From positions 310,001 through 374,000 of the forward strand of contig CAWBST010000023.1 of NCBI GenBank assembly GCA_963791495.1: a stretch of 64,000 nt of DNA, given 5' to 3'. Of the stretch, positions 10,956 to 19,819 are shown in pieces; within the stretch, counting starts at the first letter, position 1, and every line of letters starts with the position of its first letter. The notes under the pieces are model-generated. The model ran no database searches. It saw only the letters and a list, made by a program, of their open reading frames with translations, and was not told where the DNA came from. The position numbers and the translations under genes were made by a program. The stretch comes from JAMXLO01 sp963791495 (lineage in GTDB: Bacteria > Pseudomonadota > Alphaproteobacteria > Acetobacterales > Acetobacteraceae).

Positions 10956-13337
10956 TTATTCCGCGGCCATCCGGGGCGCGGCGCCCTGGATGATGGACCA
11001 GATCCTTCCCGGCGTCGCGGGCATGTCGATATGCCGCACGCCGTACTCCTTCATGGCGTCGATGATGGCGTTGATGATCGCCGGCGGTGAACCGATGGCG
11101 CCAACCTCGCCGCAGCCCTTCACGCCGAGCGGATTGTGCGTGCAGAGAGTGACCTCGGTACCGACAGTGATGTTCGGAAGATCGTCGGCGCGCGGCATGG
11201 TGTAGTCCATCATCGAGCCGGACAGCAATTGTCCCGACTTGTCGTAAACGCCGTGCTCCAACAGCGCCTGGCCGATGCCCTGCGCCACGCCGCCCTGCAC
11301 CTGACCCTCGACGATCATCGGGTTGATCACGCGCCCCACGTCGTCGACCGCGACGAAGTTCACCACCTCGACAACGCCGGTGTCCTTGTCGATCTCCACC
11401 TCCGCGACGTGGCAGCCGGCGGGGAAGGTGAAGTTCTTCGGATCATAGAACGCTGTCTCGTCGAGGCCCGGTTCCAGCTCCTCGATCGGGTAGTTGTGCG
11501 GCACATAGGCGGCCAGCGAGATGTCGGTCAGCGTCTTCGACTTGTCGGTGCCGGCGACGCTGAACGTGCCGTTCTTGAACTCGATGTCGTCGACCGAGGC
11601 TTCCATCAGATGGGCGGCGATCTTCTTGCCCTTGGCGATGACCTTGTCCATCGCCTTCACCATTGCGCTGCCGCCTACGGCCAAACTGCGGCTGCCATAG
11701 GTGCCCATGCCGAACGGGATCTTGGCAGTGTCGCCGTGCACGACATCGACCTGGTCCATCGGCACGCCCAACTGTTCGCACACGAGTTGAGCCAACGTGG
11801 TCTCGTGTCCCTGGCCGTGGCTGTGCGTGCCGGTGAAGACGGTAACGCTGCCGGTGGGATGCACCCTGATGTTCGCCACCTCGTAGAGGCCTGCACGCGC
11901 GCCGAGCGATCCCACCACGGCCGAGGGCGCGATGCCGCAGGCCTCGATGTAGGTGGAAATGCCGATGCCGCGCAGTTTTCCTTGCGCGGCCGCGGCGGAG
12001 CGACGCGTCTCGAATCCGGCGTGGTCCACCGCCTTCAGGCAGGCATCCAGCGTCGCCTGATAATTGCCGCTGTCGTACTGCAGCGCGACCGGAGTCTGAT
12101 ACGGAAACGCGTCCGCCGGGATGAAGTTCTTTCGCCTGATCGCAACGCGATCAGTCTTGGTATCGTAGGCGCAGGCATCGACCAGGCGTTCGAGCAAGTA
12201 GGTCGCCTCAGGCCGCCCGGCGCCACGATACGCGTCCACCGGCACCGTGTTGGTGAATACCGCCTTCACCTCACAGTAGATCACCGGCATCTTGTAAACG
12301 CCGGCGAGCAGCGTCGCGTACAGATAGGTCGGGATGCACGGCGCGAACGTGGAGAGGTAGGCGCCCATGTTGGCAAGCGTGGATACCCGCAGTGCCAGGA
12401 AGTTGCCGTCGGCATCCAGCGCCATCTCTGCCGTCGTGTCGTGGTCGCGGCCATGCGCGTCCGACATGAAGCTTTCGCTGCGCTCCGCCGTCCACTTCAC
12501 CGGCCGGCGCACCTTGCCCGCCGCCCAGGTGACGATCGCCTCCTCGGCATAGTGATAGATCTTCGAGCCGAAGCCGCCACCGACATCCGGTGCCACGACG
12601 CGCAGCTTGCTCTCCGGGATATGCAGCACGAAGGCGCCCATCAGCAGCCGAATTACATGCGGGTTCTGGCTGGTGGTGTACAACGTGTAGTCGCCGCTGT
12701 GCCCGTCGAATTCGCCAACCGCGGCGCGCGGCTCCATAGCGTTCGGGATCAGCCGGTTGTTGGTAAGATCGAGCTTCACCACCTTTGCGGCCCCGGCGAA
12801 CGCAGCGTCAACCACCGCCTTGTCACCGATGTGCCAGTCGTAGCAGAGATTGCCCGGCGCATCATCGTGCACCAGCGCCGCACCCGGCGCGATCGCGTCG
12901 CGCAGTGACGCCGACGCCGGCAGGTCCTGATAGTCGATGACGATTTGCTCGGCCGCGTCCTTCGCCGCCTGCTTTGTCTCGGCGATCACCACGGCGATCG
13001 GATCGCCAACATGGCGCACCTTGTCGAGGGCGATCACCGGATGCGGCGGCTCCTTCATCGGCGAGCCGTCCTTATTGTGGATCTGCCAGCCGCACGGCAG
13101 ACCACCGATGTTGTCGGCTGCCATATCCGCGCCGGTATAGATCGCGACGACGCCAGGCGCTTTCGCGGCTGCCGCTGTGTCGATGCGGTCGATCTTCGCA
13201 TGCGGCCGGTCCGATCGGCGGACATATGCGTGGAGCTGGCCTGGCCGGTTGATGTCGTCCGTATAGTTGCCGCGGCCACTGAGAAAGCGCACGTCCTCCT
13301 TGCGGCGGACGGCGGCTCCAATTCCCTCGAAAGGCAT
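10956..13337 (-). CDS. Xanthine dehydrogenase family molybdopterin-binding subunit (CoxL-type)
   Basis: A 793-residue large subunit of a molybdenum hydroxylase. An N-terminal a/b hammerhead (RFLSGRGNYTDD) is followed by Mo-cofactor binding regions (VVAPDVGGGFGSKIYHYAEE, GTHSHGQGHETTLAQL) and the catalytic glutamate in KGCGEVGAIGSPPA near the C terminus. The active-site loop reads VDAYRGAGRPEATY rather than the AYRCSFR loop of true form I CO dehydrogenase, so this is a form II-like enzyme whose substrate is probably an aldehyde, heterocycle or other small molecule. Start at 13337 behind GGAGGGG; 25 bases after CoxS. Confidence 0.92.
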   Translation of the reverse strand: MPFEGIGAAVRRKEDVRFLSGRGNYTDDINRPGQLHAYVRRSDRPHAKIDRIDTAAAAKAPGVVAIYTGADMAADNIGGLPCGWQIHNKDGSPMKEPPHPVIALDKVRHVGDPIAVVIAETKQAAKDAAEQIVIDYQDLPASASLRDAIAPGAALVHDDAPGNLCYDWHIGDKAVVDAAFAGAAKVVKLDLTNNRLIPNAMEPRAAVGEFDGHSGDYTLYTTSQNPHVIRLLMGAFVLHIPESKLRVVAPDVGGGFGSKIYHYAEEAIVTWAAGKVRRPVKWTAERSESFMSDAHGRDHDTTAEMALDADGNFLALRVSTLANMGAYLSTFAPCIPTYLYATLLAGVYKMPVIYCEVKAVFTNTVPVDAYRGAGRPEATYLLERLVDACAYDTKTDRVAIRRKNFIPADAFPYQTPVALQYDSGNYQATLDACLKAVDHAGFETRRSAAAAQGKLRGIGISTYIEACGIAPSAVVGSLGARAGLYEVANIRVHPTGSVTVFTGTHSHGQGHETTLAQLVCEQLGVPMDQVDVVHGDTAKIPFGMGTYGSRSLAVGGSAMVKAMDKVIAKGKKIAAHLMEASVDDIEFKNGTFSVAGTDKSKTLTDISLAAYVPHNYPIEELEPGLDETAFYDPKNFTFPAGCHVAEVEIDKDTGVVEVVNFVAVDDVGRVINPMIVEGQVQGGVAQGIGQALLEHGVYDKSGQLLSGSMMDYTMPRADDLPNITVGTEVTLCTHNPLGVKGCGEVGAIGSPPAIINAIIDAMKEYGVRHIDMPATPGRIWSIIQGAAPRMAAE

Positions 13338-13362
13338 CGACGCCCCTCCCTGTTGGTTCGTC

Positions 13363-13854
13363 TTATTCCGCAGCCGCGGCCTTGTTGTGCATCAGCGGCC
13401 ACGCGGCGGCGATCGCCTTGACGATGTTATGGTAGCCGGTGCAGCGACAGAGATTGCCTTCCAGACCCTGTCGAATCTGCTTCTCGGTCATCCCCTCGGG
13501 ATGCGAGTTCACCAGGTCAACCGCAGCCATCACCATGCCAGGCGTGCAGAAGCCGCACTGCAGCGCGTGATGCTCGCGGAACATCTCCTGCATCGGGTGC
13601 AGCGTGCCGTCCGCTGCAGCCAGGCCTTCGATTGTGAGCACCGAGGTGCCGTCCGCCTGTAGCGCCAGCATGGTGCAGGATTTGGCCGATACGCCGTCGA
13701 CATGCACGACGCAGGCGCCGCATTGGCTGGTGTCGCAGCCGACATGGGTGCCGGTCAGGCCGAGCTTCTCGCGCAGCAGCTCCACCAGCAGCGTGCGGCC
13801 CTCGACCTCGACCGTATGCTGCCTCCCGTTCACCGTCAGGGTCACCTGAGGCAT
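13363..13854 (-). CDS. Molybdenum hydroxylase [2Fe-2S] (small) subunit, CoxS-type
   Basis: A 163-residue electron-transfer subunit with two 2Fe-2S clusters. The plant-ferredoxin-type cluster uses Cys40, Cys45, Cys48 and Cys60 (GCDTSQCGAC...C); the second uses Cys100, Cys103, Cys136 and Cys138 (CGFC...CRC). Length and cysteine spacing match the family. I chose ATG 13854 because AGGGAGGG precedes it; an upstream in-frame extension to 13914 is unlikely. First gene of the S-L-M operon. Confidence 0.93.
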   Translation of the reverse strand: MPQVTLTVNGRQHTVEVEGRTLLVELLREKLGLTGTHVGCDTSQCGACVVHVDGVSAKSCTMLALQADGTSVLTIEGLAAADGTLHPMQEMFREHHALQCGFCTPGMVMAAVDLVNSHPEGMTEKQIRQGLEGNLCRCTGYHNIVKAIAAAWPLMHNKAAAAE

Positions 13855-13910
13855 CGCGCAATCCCTCCCTTGTCGCGTGGCCGGAGTGTGGTCACCGCGC
13901 CGCGCGGTGG

Positions 13911-14318
13911 TCAAGCGGGTGCGGCGAGCGCCGGAACGATATCGGTCCCGGAGAAGTCCGCACCCTTGAAGAGCAGCGGAATGTTGTACTTCTTGGCGAG
14001 GGCGTAAGAGGCACAGTCGCCGCAGTTCAGGCGCGCGGGATGGCGACCTTTGCCAAATCTGAGGAACGCATCGCGGGCCATACGCGCGAGCTCAGCGTCG
14101 TGTGGTATGATTTCGATTTCCATATCCTGGAGGATGCGATCCAGCTCCGACCAGGCCGCGGAATCCGCATGGCGGCCCGCAAGGACCATCGAGGCCTCTT
14201 GCAGGCTCACGGCGGACATGCAGACCGCGGCTGCTTGCTCTATCCGGCGCGAGAAAGCCGCGGCCTCCGGCTCAAGCCGCAGGATGGCAACGATGGCCGA
14301 CGTATCGACCGCGATCAC
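13911..14318 (-). CDS. PIN-domain toxin, VapC family
   Basis: A 135-residue PIN-domain ribonuclease. The acidic Mg2+ site is intact: Asp5 (MIAVDTSA), Glu41 (SLQEAS), Asp101 (NCGDCASYALAK) and Asp121 (FKGADFSGTD). It starts with GTG 14318 two bases after the antitoxin stop, the usual antitoxin-then-toxin order. VapC toxins cleave tRNA or rRNA when freed from their antitoxin. It lies between the hydroxylase and transporter operons on the same strand. Confidence 0.9.
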   Translation of the reverse strand: MIAVDTSAIVAILRLEPEAAAFSRRIEQAAAVCMSAVSLQEASMVLAGRHADSAAWSELDRILQDMEIEIIPHDAELARMARDAFLRFGKGRHPARLNCGDCASYALAKKYNIPLLFKGADFSGTDIVPALAAPA

Positions 14319-14320
14319 CG

Positions 14321-14665
14321 CTAAAATCCGTTTTCATCGTACAAATCATCTTCGGTGAAGGGCGGCAGCTTCGCCTGGCGAGCGGCGCTTTCCGCTGCGA
14401 TCGCCAGGATCGCCTGGACCCGCGCTTCGATCTCCTCGGGCGTTCGCTTGCGCCGACGCACGCCACCGTCGATGAACTCGGCACCGGCCGCTTCCAACGC
14501 GTGCTGAACTTCATCGAAAGTTCCCGGTGCAACTTTGCTCAGGCCGCCCGGGGCCTCGAGGCGTCGCACCGTGACGACGGATACATTGGCGCGGCGAGCC
14601 AGTTCATCCTGGTCCATTCGGAGCAAGGCCCGTGCGGCACGGATCTGGTCTGGCGTGATCAGCAT
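14321..14665 (-). CDS. HTH (Xre-type) antitoxin with VapB-like C terminus
   Basis: A 114-residue protein with an Xre-like helix-turn-helix at about residues 5-40 (QIRAARALLRMDQDELARRA then VSVVTVRRLE). A basic linker follows (RRRKRTPEE), and the tail AKLPPFTEDDLYDENGF has the acidic LYDE-N-G ending of VapB/Phd-type antitoxins that wrap around a PIN toxin. It directly precedes the PIN gene. The HTH would give operon autorepression and the tail toxin binding. Ordinary VapB proteins use AbrB- or RHH-type DNA-binding domains, so this architecture is less usual. Confidence 0.8.
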   Translation of the reverse strand: MLITPDQIRAARALLRMDQDELARRANVSVVTVRRLEAPGGLSKVAPGTFDEVQHALEAAGAEFIDGGVRRRKRTPEEIEARVQAILAIAAESAARQAKLPPFTEDDLYDENGF

Positions 14666-14738
14666 GATCGTTTCATATCATCGCCACAGCGCCGGTTTCA
14701 AGCCGTCGCCAACAGCCCAAGCCCGAACGAACCTGAAC

Positions 14739-15749
14739 TCAGGCCGCCATCGGCACGACCTGCCCGCCCGGAACGTGATCCAGGTGACACGCCGATACGT
14801 GCCCATCTCCCACCGGCCGCAACATCGGCTCCTCCACCCGGCAGCGATCGAACACGAACGGGCAGCGCGTGTGGAACCGGCAGCCGGACGGCGGATTGAT
14901 CGGGCTCGGCACGTCGCCGGTCAGGATGATGCGCTGCCGCTTCGCCGTCGGGTCGGGCACCGGCACCGCCGAGAGCAGTGCGCGCGTGTAAGGATGATGC
15001 GACTTCGCGAAAAGCGTGCGCCGGTCCGCCAGTTCGACGATCTTGCCCAGATACATAACCGCCACCCGGTGCGTCAGGTGCTCCACAATGGCGAGATCGT
15101 GGCTGATGAACAGCAGCGCCATGCCGAATTCGTCCTGCAGATCGACCAGCAGGTTGATGATCTGCGCCTTCACCGACACGTCGAGCGCCGATACCGCCTC
15201 GTCGCAGATGATCAGGTCGGCGCCTGGCGCCAGCGCACGGGCGATGCCGATGCGCTGCCGCTGCCCACCGGAGAACTCATGCGGATAGCGGCCGATCGCG
15301 TCACGCGGAAGCTGCACCTTGTCCATCAGCAGCTCGACACGTTCAGTCAGCGCGCGGCCGCCGCGCACGATGCCGAAATTGATCAGCGGCTCGGCCAGAA
15401 TATCCCGCACCTTCATGCGCGGATTGAGCGAGGAGAACGGATCCTGGAACACCACCTGCACGCGCCGGCGCAGCGGACGCAGCCTTCCCGCCGGCAGGTT
15501 ATCGATGCGGTCGCCAGCGAGATACACCTCGCCAGCCGTGATCGGATAGAGCCGCAGGATCGACTTGCCGACAGTGGACTTGCCGCAACCTGACTCGCCC
15601 ACGAGCGCCAGCGTCTCGCCGCGGTTGATGGTGAACGACACATCGTCGACCGCATGGACCTTTGCTGTCTCCTGGCCCAGCACGCCGCCGAAGATCGGAA
15701 AGTGCTTCTTCAGACCGTTGACCTCGAGCAGTGGACGCTCAGCGCTCAC
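14739..15749 (-). CDS. dppF: Dipeptide/oligopeptide ABC transporter ATP-binding protein (DppF/OppF-type)
   Basis: A 336-residue ATPase. Walker A is GESGCGKST at residues 51-59, the signature is FSGGQRQRIGIARAL, and Walker B is LIICDEAVSALD. The C-terminal oligopeptide-ABC extension contains CRFHTRCPFVFDRC, a cysteine-rich segment seen in Dpp/Opp ATPases that can hold an iron-sulfur cluster. The GTG start at 15749 overlaps the DppD stop by 4 bases (GTGA). Last gene of dppBCDF. Confidence 0.93.
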   Translation of the reverse strand: MSAERPLLEVNGLKKHFPIFGGVLGQETAKVHAVDDVSFTINRGETLALVGESGCGKSTVGKSILRLYPITAGEVYLAGDRIDNLPAGRLRPLRRRVQVVFQDPFSSLNPRMKVRDILAEPLINFGIVRGGRALTERVELLMDKVQLPRDAIGRYPHEFSGGQRQRIGIARALAPGADLIICDEAVSALDVSVKAQIINLLVDLQDEFGMALLFISHDLAIVEHLTHRVAVMYLGKIVELADRRTLFAKSHHPYTRALLSAVPVPDPTAKRQRIILTGDVPSPINPPSGCRFHTRCPFVFDRCRVEEPMLRPVGDGHVSACHLDHVPGGQVVPMAA

Positions 15750-16738
15750 GCTGCCGCCATCCGCCGTTCGGCATAGTGACACGCGACCAGGTGACCGGGC
15801 GCCTTGGGCTCGATTGCCGGCATCACCCGACTGCACAGCTCTGTCGCCATCGGGCAGCGTCCAGCGAATGGGCAGCCGACAATCTTCTGGCGCAAACTGG
15901 GCACCAGACCAGGAATTTCGGTCAGCTTGCCGCGCCCGCCCTCTACCAGTGACGAACCGAGCTTCGGCACAGAACCCAGCAGACCACGCGTATAGGGATG
16001 CAGCGGGTGGGCGAAGATCTCTTCGACCGGTCCCTCCTCGACCTTGCGTCCGGCGTACATCACGACGACGCGCTGGCACATCTCTGCCACGACGCCGAGA
16101 TCGTGCGTGATCAGCATGATTGCCGACCCCAGCCGGCGCTTCAGATCGCGCATCAGGTCGAGGATCTGCGCCTGGATCGTCACATCCAGCGCCGTCGTCG
16201 GCTCATCCGCGATCAGCAGCCTGGGGTTGCAGGCCAGCGCCATCGCGATCATCACGCGTTGGCGCATGCCGCCCGACAACTGATGAGGATATTCACGGAT
16301 GCGACGCTGCGGCTCGGGAATGCCTACCAGCACCAGCATCTCGACAGCGCGCTTTTCCGCGTCGCGCTGCGACAGACCCTGATGAAGCTGCAGGGTCTCA
16401 CCGATCTGCCTGCCGACCGTCAGTACCGGGTTGAGGCTGGTCATCGGCTCTTGAAAGATCATCGAGATCGCGTTGCCGCGGATGTCGCGCATCTCCGGCT
16501 CGGAGACCTCGAGCAGGTTGCGGCCCTCGAGGCGGATCACGCCGGCGATCTTGCCAGGCGGCTCCTGGATCAGGCGGAGGATCGACATCGCCGTGACGGA
16601 CTTGCCGCAGCCTGATTCGCCCACGATGCCGAGGGTCTCGCCCGCGTCGACGTGGAAGGAAACACCCTCCACGGCACGCACGACGCCATCGGGCGTGCCA
16701 AAATGCGTCTGCAGGTTTTCGACTTCCAGCAGCGCCAT
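15746..16738 (-). CDS. dppD: Dipeptide/oligopeptide ABC transporter ATP-binding protein (DppD-type)
   Basis: A 330-residue ATPase with Walker A GESGCGKS at residues 40-47, Q-loop FQEPMTSLNP, signature LSGGMRQRVMIAMAL and Walker B LLIADEPTTALD. The C-terminal extension includes the cysteine-bearing GCPFAGRCPMATELC segment. ATG 16738 lies one base after the DppC stop; an in-frame upstream start at 16786 would overlap DppC deeply and is unlikely. Pairs with DppF to energise the permease. Confidence 0.93.
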   Translation of the reverse strand: MALLEVENLQTHFGTPDGVVRAVEGVSFHVDAGETLGIVGESGCGKSVTAMSILRLIQEPPGKIAGVIRLEGRNLLEVSEPEMRDIRGNAISMIFQEPMTSLNPVLTVGRQIGETLQLHQGLSQRDAEKRAVEMLVLVGIPEPQRRIREYPHQLSGGMRQRVMIAMALACNPRLLIADEPTTALDVTIQAQILDLMRDLKRRLGSAIMLITHDLGVVAEMCQRVVVMYAGRKVEEGPVEEIFAHPLHPYTRGLLGSVPKLGSSLVEGGRGKLTEIPGLVPSLRQKIVGCPFAGRCPMATELCSRVMPAIEPKAPGHLVACHYAERRMAAA

Positions 16739-16739
16739 C

Positions 16740-17651
16740 TTAGAGCCGTTTGGCGAGCCGCGGGTCGAGCGCGTCGCGCAGTCCATCGCCCAGGAGGTTC
16801 ACCGACAGCACGGTGATGGACAGGAAGATCGCCGGGAAGAACACGATGTATGGCTTCACCTGCCATAGCGCCCGGCCTTCGGCCATGATGTTTCCCCAAC
16901 TGGGGATGATCGGCGGCGTGCCGGCGCCGATGAACGACAGCGCTGCCTCGGTGATCATGGCGGAGGCGCAGATGAAGGTCGCATTCACCATCAGCGGCGC
17001 CAACGTGTTCGGCAGGATGTGCTTGATGATGATCATCGGTATGCGAGTGCCCGACGCAATCGCGGCCTCGACATAGGGCTGCTCGCGCAGGGTCAGCACC
17101 ACGCCGCGGATCAGGCGGGATACGCGAGGGAAGTCGGCTATGCTGATGGCGATGATGACATTCTGCACCGAGGCACGGGTCAGCGCCATCAGGGCGATCG
17201 CCAGCAGAATCGGGGGAATCGACATCAGCCCGTCCATCACCCGCATGATGATGGAATCAAGCACACGGCTGAATCCGGACACCAGGCCAACGAAGGCGCC
17301 CATGATCGAGGCGATCGCCGCCACCGCAAACCCGACGATGAGTGAGATACGCGCGCCATAGATCACACGCGAATAGACGTCCCGCCCCAGCATGTCGCTG
17401 CCGAACCAGAATTGCGCCGAAGGTGCTCGGGTACGCTTCGCCGGTGCCAGGGCTGTCGGGTCGACCGTCCCGAGATAAGGCGCGAAGATCGCGATGAGGA
17501 CCATGATGAGCAGCAGCGACCCGCCGACAACGATGGTGGGATTTCGCCGAACGAATGTCGCGGCCCTGCCGCGTTGCTTGACCGGTGGCAGGACGTCGGC
17601 CAGCGTCGGCGCGGCCACGTAACCCGATTGCGTTGTGGTTGCGGAGCTCAA
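16740..17651 (-). CDS. dppC: Dipeptide/oligopeptide ABC transporter permease (DppC-type)
   Basis: A 303-residue inner-membrane permease. The N-terminal hydrophobic helix (IVVGGSLLLIMVLIAIFAP) is followed by the FGSDMLGRDVYSRVIYGARISL segment typical of DppC, then five more predicted membrane segments. The EAA-type loop (EAAIASGTRIPMIIIKHILPN) contacts the ATPases. Overlaps DppB by 4 bases (ATGA). Confidence 0.93.
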   Translation of the reverse strand: MSSATTTQSGYVAAPTLADVLPPVKQRGRAATFVRRNPTIVVGGSLLLIMVLIAIFAPYLGTVDPTALAPAKRTRAPSAQFWFGSDMLGRDVYSRVIYGARISLIVGFAVAAIASIMGAFVGLVSGFSRVLDSIIMRVMDGLMSIPPILLAIALMALTRASVQNVIIAISIADFPRVSRLIRGVVLTLREQPYVEAAIASGTRIPMIIIKHILPNTLAPLMVNATFICASAMITEAALSFIGAGTPPIIPSWGNIMAEGRALWQVKPYIVFFPAIFLSITVLSVNLLGDGLRDALDPRLAKRL

Positions 17652-18589
17652 TAGCGGATCCTCGGGTCAAACAGGGTGTAGAGCAGATCGACGAGCAGGT
17701 TCACCAGCACATAGGTGAAGCTGAACAGCAGCACGACGCCTTGGATCACCGGATAGTCGCGGCGCAGGATCGCATCGACTGTCAACCGTCCGAGACCAGG
17801 AATGGCGAACACGCTCTCGGTCAAGACCGCGCCGGCAATCAGCACGGCGACACTGTTGCCGATAACGGTGACGATGGGCACCGCGGCATTCTTCAACGCA
17901 TGCACGAACAGCACCGAGCGCTGGTCGACACCCTTCGCCTTTGCGGTACGCACATAGTCCTGGCTCAGCACGTCCAGCATCGTCGCTCGCGTGATGCGTG
18001 CCAGCAGGGCGATCAAGGCGAGGCCGAGGGCGATGGTGGGCAATGTCAGGTTGCGCAGGAACGGCAGCAACCCGTCATTCAGCGAGTGAAACCCTTGCAC
18101 CGGCAGCCAGTCGAGTTGCAGGGCGAACAGATATGCCAGCACGTAGCCGACCACGAAGACCGGAACGGAAAAGCCGAATACCCCTAACGCCATCACCCCG
18201 CTGTCGATCCAGGAACCCTGCTTCCATGCGGCCAGGACGCCGAGCGGGATCGCGATCACGATGGAAAACACGATGGTCAGCACCATCAGCGACAATGTCG
18301 GCTCGATGCGCTGTGCAATCATGTGGCTGACCGGCAGGTTGGTGAAGATCGAGGTGCCGAGATCACCGTGAATGATCTGCCACAGCCATTCGCCGAACCG
18401 GATCAGGAACGGCCGGTCGAGGCCCAGCGAGGCACGGATGCGTTCGACATCGGCAGGCGTCGCCTGATCGCCGGCGATGATCGCAGCTGGATCGCCGGGC
18501 GCCAGGTAGAGCAGGCTGAACACGAAGAACGCGACGACGAGCATCACCGGAATGGTGGCCATTATGCGTCGTGAGGCGTATGCGAGCAT
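17648..18589 (-). CDS. dppB: Dipeptide/oligopeptide ABC transporter permease (DppB-type)
   Basis: A 313-residue permease starting with a membrane helix (IMATIPVMLVVAFFVFSLLYLAPGDPAA), the GDPA signature of DppB proteins, and about six membrane segments. The cytoplasmic loop DYVRTAKAKGVDQRSVLFVHALKN is the ATPase-contact EAA region. First gene of the dppBCDF set. No binding-protein gene adjoins it; the two at 4275-7460 are the likely partners. Confidence 0.93.
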   Translation of the reverse strand: MLAYASRRIMATIPVMLVVAFFVFSLLYLAPGDPAAIIAGDQATPADVERIRASLGLDRPFLIRFGEWLWQIIHGDLGTSIFTNLPVSHMIAQRIEPTLSLMVLTIVFSIVIAIPLGVLAAWKQGSWIDSGVMALGVFGFSVPVFVVGYVLAYLFALQLDWLPVQGFHSLNDGLLPFLRNLTLPTIALGLALIALLARITRATMLDVLSQDYVRTAKAKGVDQRSVLFVHALKNAAVPIVTVIGNSVAVLIAGAVLTESVFAIPGLGRLTVDAILRRDYPVIQGVVLLFSFTYVLVNLLVDLLYTLFDPRIRY

Positions 18590-18816
18590 ACGATTGCGAT
18601 CCGTTCAGAACGCGGACAGACCACGCGCACTCGGTGCGTGGCCAACCCCATTGATTCCATGCCGATGCACTGCCTGCTCGAGCCTCCGCCTTACTGTTTT
18701 TCTCGCTTGCGCGCCGGTCCCAGTCCCGACGGCTCCTAGCCTGCCTCAGCCCGGGGCGAAAGGCCAGCGCGCATCGACAGTGGTCAAGATCTTGGGCATT
18801 GGCTACTGACCTGCCG

Positions 18817-19272
18817 ATGCAAGGCCTGCTGCTCCGCCTCGCCGCGCAGCTCCCACCGCCGGCGCGACACTTTGCCACGCCGGCGCGGATCGCCATGCTG
18901 GTGCAGTTCCTGATGTTCGGCACGGTCGGCCTCGTTGGCTTCGCATTCGACACTGCGACGGTGTATTCGTTGCGGCGTTCGTTTGGACTGTACGGCGCCG
19001 GCATGGCCGCATACGTCGTGGCCGCTACCGTCACCTGGCTGCTGAACCGACTATGGACCTTCCGTGGCCTGAGCAGCGGCAAGGTGCACCAGCAATGGGC
19101 ACGCTTTCTGGTGGTGAACCTGGGCGGCTTCACGCTGAACCGCGGCACCTACGCGCTGCTGGTCACCTTCGTTGCGCTCTGTGCGGACCAGCCGGTCTAT
19201 GCGGTGGCCGCCGGAGCGATCGCCGGCATGTTCTTGAACTTCGGCCTATCTCGTACGATGGTGTTCCGCTGA
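18817..19272 (+). CDS. GtrA family membrane protein
   Basis: A 151-residue protein with four predicted membrane helices. The family features are FLMFGTVGLVGFAFDTATVY, the WLLNRLWTFRG segment after helix 2 and NFGLSRTMVFR at the end. GtrA proteins are thought to flip polyprenyl-linked sugars or help surface glycan modification. I chose ATG 18817 (MQGLLLR); a TTG at 18799 is also in frame. It sits just upstream of the interrupted sugar-transferase gene on the same strand, so both belong to one surface-polysaccharide cluster. Confidence 0.88.
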   Translation: MQGLLLRLAAQLPPPARHFATPARIAMLVQFLMFGTVGLVGFAFDTATVYSLRRSFGLYGAGMAAYVVAATVTWLLNRLWTFRGLSSGKVHQQWARFLVVNLGGFTLNRGTYALLVTFVALCADQPVYAVAAGAIAGMFLNFGLSRTMVFR

Positions 19273-19373
19273 TCGAGATTTGGCTGGTTACCTTTGTAAC
19301 CACTGCCCTGCGTTGTGCGGCCAAGAGGCATGCATTTGAACCCGCACTGCATTAATCGGTCGGTCAGACCGTC

Positions 19374-19750
19374 GTGGCATCATTTGCAACTCTGAGTAGT
19401 GTCAATAGATCGGCTACAACCAACGTGATTGTGGCGCCCTTAGGGTCACGGCAAACCATGTATCATCCCGCTGCCAGTTCGATCGGCCAGGACGTGCTGG
19501 CCTACACCGATCCTCGCACCTTGCCCGTCTCGTATGCCGAACCGCCACGTCGGCCAATCGCCGATTGGCAGGCCGTGGCGAAACGAGCGTTCGACATCGT
19601 TGTCGCGCTGCTTGCTCTCGCTGCGCTGACGATACCGATAATTCTTTTTGCCCTGATGATCTGGCTGGAAACCCCTGGCTGGCCGTTCTTCCGCCAGTGC
19701 CGCATCGGCATGGCCAATGTCAGGTTCGATATCTGGAAGCTCCGCACGAT
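19374..19750 (+). pseudogene. Undecaprenyl-phosphate sugar transferase, 5' part (split by integrated element)
   Basis: The N-terminal half of a WcaJ/ExoY-type bacterial sugar transferase, which puts the first sugar-phosphate on undecaprenyl phosphate. It shows the membrane helix FDIVVALLALAALTIPIILFALMIW, then FFRQCRIGM and FDIWKLRT. At TGGAAGCTCCGCACGAT the gene runs into the element; the remainder, from YEHASEPG, is at 52357-52774 in the same frame. Start is GTG 19374 or ATG 19458; the rejoined protein would be about 264 or 236 residues. As it stands the frame reads on into the element to 20024. Confidence 0.92.
19734..19750 (+). repeat. attL core (17-bp direct repeat)
   Basis: TGGAAGCTCCGCACGAT, identical to 52340-52356. 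It encodes W-K-L-R-T plus the first two bases of the Met codon in the sugar-transferase KxRTM motif. Flanking bases differ on each side (C/T here, A/G at the right copy), which fixes the repeat at 17 bp. Confidence 0.92.
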
Positions 19751-19800
19751 TACAACAATATCCTGTTATAAGTCAACAAGTTACTGGTCCGTGGCCCGGC

Positions 19801-19819
19801 CTACCCACGGATTTACCCA
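19801..19819 (+). promoter_or_regulatory. Candidate integrase arm-type site, left end
   Basis: CTACCCACGGATTTACCCA, 51 bases inside the left core. The same 19 bases with two differences occur at 52187-52205 inside the right core. Each copy contains two TACCCA units. The paired location at both element ends and the integrase gene nearby suggest arm-type recombinase binding sites. Confidence 0.55.

Noticed and set aside
11136..12908. A 590-codon open frame on the plus strand
   Set aside because: Antisense to the CoxL-type gene, whose motifs are unambiguous.
10956..13854. Aerobic CO dehydrogenase
   Set aside because: The active-site loop is AYRGAGR rather than AYRCSFR, so CO oxidation is not supported.
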